Under the pieces are notes generated by a model that saw only the letters and a program-made list of their open reading frames with translations, searched no databases and was not told the origin of the DNA. Positions 59,970 to 64,000 of a stretch of 64,000 bases of DNA are shown piece after piece (position 1 is the first letter of the stretch; each line of letters begins with the position of its first letter). The DNA is taken from contig NC_066321.1 of assembly GCF_022539315.1 (NCBI RefSeq), positions 4,031,324 to 4,095,323 of the forward strand, written 5' to 3'. This DNA is from Serinus canaria (lineage: Eukaryota > Chordata > Aves > Passeriformes > Fringillidae). The translations under genes were made by a program, and so were the position numbers.

Positions 59970-62925
59970 TGCAGGGAGAGAAAACTGATTCATAGAGTAG
60001 GGAAAAGAGGTTACAGTAAGTATGAGGAAGGACAAATTTAATTTCTAGAGAGTGGGTGAATCACTTACTTATGGGGCAAGAAACACCACCAAGCTGAAGG
60101 AACAAGATCACATTTTTGGCTGCAGCAGCCAAACCAATTCAGTCCTACACAACCAGTCCCTGTCAGAGATACTTCAGGAGGCCAAAATCCCTCTTTGAAG
60201 GAAGAAGTGGTTCATCCTTTAATAAAATTTGCAGCCTCAGTTGGCCAACTCTTGAAAAGACTTTTCCCACAGATGGGTCCATGTGTTTGGAGTGCTCCAT
60301 GAGGATGTAAATCTGCTCCAGCAAGTAGCATAGCAACCTTGTAGTGCAGCAGATTGAGTTAAGCCACAGCTCAGGCACCAGCTACAGGGGAGGGCTGGCT
60401 GATAAACATTCAAGTGGCATTTGACAGTTCCTAAAGAGTCTAAAACTCCAATTTCTAAATGTACAGCTGACTTTCAAACACATGGTGTAGAAATAATGAG
60501 GGTTGTAGAGGTGAAAAACAGAAAGGTTATTGCTGATGCAAATCCACAGACAGCAAAGCCATCCCAGTTCTGAGAACCCAGCCCAGGTTTAGAGAATTGC
60601 ATTAGAGCAAATGGTGGAGATCAGATCTCCTCCTTCCCCACAAAGTGCTGGGAATTGCCAAAACTATTCACCAGAAGATTTTCTGTAATATTTCATTTAA
60701 AATAAGAGCTTTCACAGAATCATGTTGTTTGATAACAGTGAAAATATGTCAATTATTTTTGTTTGATGGAGAAAAATTATTTTCTGTCCTTTTGAAAAGA
60801 GAAAGGAGATGACAAAGCAAACAAAAATGAAAGCAAACCCTTCTGTTGCTATTTAGAGTTTCTATCAAAAAAGTAAAAATACACTTTTTAGCTTTTTGAA
60901 AAACAGAAATAGTGAATTGCTCTTATCCCTACCATTCTTACACCTTCTGTAGTTGGACTATGGTTTCTGTCTCAGAATGACAGTCTGTGAGTACTGCCCT
61001 CCTACAGCACCTCATGGACCTAGGATGAGTTTCATCTTGAATTTATCAGTATTATAATCCATTTTATACATGCTGCTTTGTCCAAACAGTGCCCCTATGA
61101 TGAGTGAACTGATTGGTATTAGCCAAGATCTTTATTTCCTGAGTTTTTGCTGCAGTGCTTGTAAAGTCAGTATGTAGATTTTCTACAAAGCAGAGAATCC
61201 TTCAAGAAACAAGAAGATAGCAGTACTTCCAAAATTTGGCTTAATCTATGCTACATTTCCTGCAGCTACATACAGTAGAAGACAGAATGCAAAGGATAAT
61301 TCAGCAGCATCTTGTACCAGATCATTCTAGGTTTCCATGATTAAACAGTGGTAACAGGTACTTCTCTCCAAAAAAAGGCAGAAAAAAATGCTAATTAATA
61401 GAACTCAAATTTATTATTCAGAATTATGTCTTTAAAATAATATTTTTTCAGTATTTCTAAACAAGTTTTTAATTTCTCCCACATTTTCTCCTTATGACTT
61501 GCATCACTGTCAAATCAGAAGCATAATGAGCATGAAAGTTCTCGACACAGCAGAGTGCAAACACTGCAAAATTGAAGTGCACCTTGTTGCATTGACTAAT
61601 TTAAGTACTCTGCTCAAGAACACACAATACTTGAAGAGCATGGACAAAACCTAATGCAACAATATCACAGGAGGATAACAATCAGCACTAGGTTCAACAT
61701 CACAGCAGACCTGTGAGCCTGCAAAACCACAAAAATGGAAGCAGAAGTTGCAGTTAACAACTGTAAAAAACAGGAGAACGGCAGATGTGGTGAGTTGGAG
61801 CGCTCCTGTTAAGGAGAACATGTCAGTGTGTCTGTGAAAGTGCTTATCACCAAAATCAACACTCCTGTGTACCTAGTGCTGCTGCTGGGTTTGGCCCTTG
61901 GCCTGTGCCACACTCATATCTCTGCAGAGGCACAGCTCAGGGCAGCAAGGGCTTAAACATGAACAATGATGGAAAATAAAGGTGCACAAATGAAAAAAAT
62001 GCATGTAAAGAGAGAGGATAGCCAGTAATTTTTTTTTTTTTAAATTATTCCTGCCTGCACCTTGCTGTGTCTATTTTATTTCAGCCATCCCCACTGTGCT
62101 GGAAAGGCTGCAGAGGGATGCAGTGTCCTGGGCTGGTGCCCAGGAGTGTCCTGAAGCCAGTTTATGTGAGTACTGGAAAACAGGGAAATCCATTGCACTG
62201 AAAATACAACGCTGATATAACCTTCCTATGCCTTTTCATTTGCAAAAAGTAATATCAGGTACTTAGGAAGCAGGAATAATTTCAACCATCACTCCTACCT
62301 TTAATCAAAGCAGGAGATCAGTCATGACACAACATCACCATTGCCTGGTTCTTTACCCATTTTTGTGTCTTTATACCAGATAGACAATACACCAGAATTT
62401 AGGGTTCAGCCTGCTGTAAAATGTCAAATGTCCTAAACTCAGCAGCTCAGTTTCCCTTATCACCCAAAACTGCAATCTCCTCTCTAAGTTGATGCACTCT
62501 ACAAAAACCATGTTCATCAGCATTAATGATCACACCCTCTTTTAATTTTTTGGTGTCTCAGAACAGAAAACACCCAGCAAGGATCACGGAGCTCCTCTAA
62601 AAACTGGCTTTGTAATTTCTCTTTTTTAGTCCAGTACTTTAAAATAAATACTTGAAAATACTTGACTTTCTGCAAATAAAAGCAAAAATATCCCACTCCA
62701 ATTTATGTGTACAGTCACCCATCTCTCTGCTGTGGTCAAAGAGAAGAGCAAATCATCTTTTATGCTTTGTTTGGAGCCATATCTCACTGTCCAGCATTTC
62801 TCTGTCACCATGTGGGGCATAAGCTGCCTGAACCATTATTCACAATTTTTTATGCTCTGAGGTATATCATTCAGTCTCTATGAAGGATGCACCTAAAGGC
62901 AAATTTCTCAACACAGCTTGACCCA

Positions 62926-63240
62926 AATCATAGAATCAGAGAATAACTGAGCTTGGAAAATGCCTCAAACACCATCTGTTGACAGGTCCATCACTAAACC
63001 ATGTCCTGGAGCATCACATCTCCATGGTTTTGAACACTTCTGGACTCTGTGATTCCACCACTTTCCTAGGCAGCCTGTTCCAATGCTTGGTCACCCTCTC
63101 AGTGAAGGAATTTTCCCTAAAATCCAACATAAACCTCCTCTGACTCAACTTGAAGCCATTTCCTCCAGTCCTATCACTTAGCAGACCATCAAAGTAGTAA
63201 CTCAATACCAGAGTAAAGCATTAAGCAAGTCTCTAGGCTG
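62926..63240 (-). mobile_element. CR1 LINE 3' fragment, older subfamily
   Basis: The plus strand starts AATCATAGAATCAGAGAATA then ACTGAGCTTGGAAAATGCCT, and continues through GCAGCCTGTTCCAATGCTTG and ACCTCCTCTGACTCAACTTG. On the minus strand, the frame 63205-63014 keeps [20 protein letters not shown] then SQSPEVFK, the C-terminal region of CR1 ORF2, still open over about 60 codons. It is 5'-truncated, co-oriented with ARHGAP15, and distinct in wording from the other copies. Confidence 0.9.
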
Positions 63241-63483
63241 AAAAACCTTTGTGAGATTATCTGAGATTTTAGCCTGGTCCTTGGCATGATGACAATTTCA
63301 ACCTCTCTGATTTATTCTCTTGTATTAAGAGAGGGCGATATTTTACAGCTCTTGGTAAGCAGCTACATGATTCTCACAACAGAATTCTCATGTACCAACC
63401 TAATATCCAGTAGGAACAAAATGTGTTTTCATAGAACATCATTTCTTTCTGGCTTGTGCAGCACAGATAAGATGATTCCAGGC

Positions 63484-63562
63484 AGGCCTTACAGGCCTGA
63501 TTGTGATTTTGAGTTCCCAGTGACCCAGCTGAGGCTGATGGAATTACAGCTGAGCCGCAGCA
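63484..63562. repeat. Possible fossil palindromic repeat arm
   Basis: ACAGGCCTGATTGTGATTTT then GAGTTCCCAGTGACCCAGCT and GATGGAATTACAGCTGAG. This resembles a diverged 'ggcctgattctgatttcagttacac ... atggagttacac' arm. Similarity is recalled, not computed. Confidence 0.3.
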
Positions 63563-64000
63563 ACATTAAGCACCCCTGAGGAGGGGAGACAAAGCATTCC
63601 TTGCATTATGGATCAGGCAAGGAAAAGCACCTTGTAACAAGAGGGAAGGACACAGACTTGCCCCATTGTACAGAAGCAATGGTTTTATTTAATTCTGAGT
63701 CTAAGAACATAAAGTTTGGTGTTTTGATGACTCAGTTCCTAAGAATTGAAGTGTTGGAGTGTGGCACTTCATTTCTCCTTCCTGAGGGTTTTCCACCCAT
63801 ATTGGGGATATGCTATTCTCTACTTACAGCAGGTCACAGACCCTCATAAATCCAGTCTGCACCCCACAATGCCTGATAGACTTGTACAATTGGTGCTTCA
63901 GTGATTTCCTGCTCATTGACAGATGGGCTAAAACTGTGAGTGGCTTATTGATGGAAAGACTGACTGCAGCCTTTTTCCATTTTTTCAACAAGTAATAGCA

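Larger units (their letters stand above)
56545..64000. other. Upstream intron or 5' flank of ARHGAP15, no gene seen
   Basis: The first coding exon begins with an acceptor, so this should be intron leading to an upstream non-coding exon. No CpG island or TSS-like region was recognised. Contents are CR1 tails, the GGAT microsatellite, a possible fossil repeat at 63.5 kb and AT-rich unique sequence. Confidence 0.6.

Noticed and set aside
59730..60035. Minus-strand frame with repeated IHPS units
   Set aside because: It is the translation of the GGAT microsatellite.

Overview
The window is vertebrate nuclear DNA, most probably from a bird. It is AT-rich and has no compact gene order. Its dispersed repeats are mainly short, 5'-truncated CR1 LINE tails, recognisable by the avian CR1 end (a 'gaatggtttgggttggaaggga'-type string on one strand or its complement). 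Repeat density is low, and no SINE family or intact transposon was seen. No prokaryotic gene, tRNA, rRNA or CRISPR array was found. The species cannot be fixed from the sequence.

One gene explains the coding content: ARHGAP15, a Rac-directed Rho GTPase-activating protein, on the minus strand. Five exons can be placed to the base with canonical GT/AG ends and matching phases. They are 56365-56544 (contains the ATG), 26546-26620, 23353-23414, 21937-22024 and 15439-15528. Together they encode exactly 160 codons: the N-terminal region and roughly the first two thirds of the PH domain. The rest of the PH domain, the RhoGAP domain and the stop codon must lie beyond position 1. The non-coding first exon and promoter must lie upstream in gene terms, probably beyond position 64000. 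Introns within the window are 29.7, 3.1, 1.3 and 6.4 kb, with at least 15.4 kb of a further intron at the left end.

Layout from left to right: 1-15438 is intron, with a CR1 tail, a C-rich minisatellite (about 6965-7530), a small CpG patch, a 14-copy 19-bp tandem array (10156-10420) and another CR1. Positions 15439-23414 hold three PH-domain exons, separated by introns with CR1 copies and a palindromic MITE-like element (21365-21678). The fourth exon (26546-26620) encodes the linker before the PH domain. The long intron 26621-56364 carries two CR1 tails, a TA microsatellite, several fossil palindromic repeats, a CpG-enriched patch near 49.1-50.0 kb, and AT-rich stretches without recognised repeats that look like candidate conserved non-coding elements. 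Positions 56545-64000 hold CR1 tails and a long GGAT microsatellite.

No new multi-gene system is evident. The most notable items are the MITE close to an exon, a CR1 tail ending about 15 bp from a splice donor, the minisatellite whose transcribed RNA would be G-rich, the variant pattern in the 19-bp array, and the regulatory-looking stretches in the large intron.
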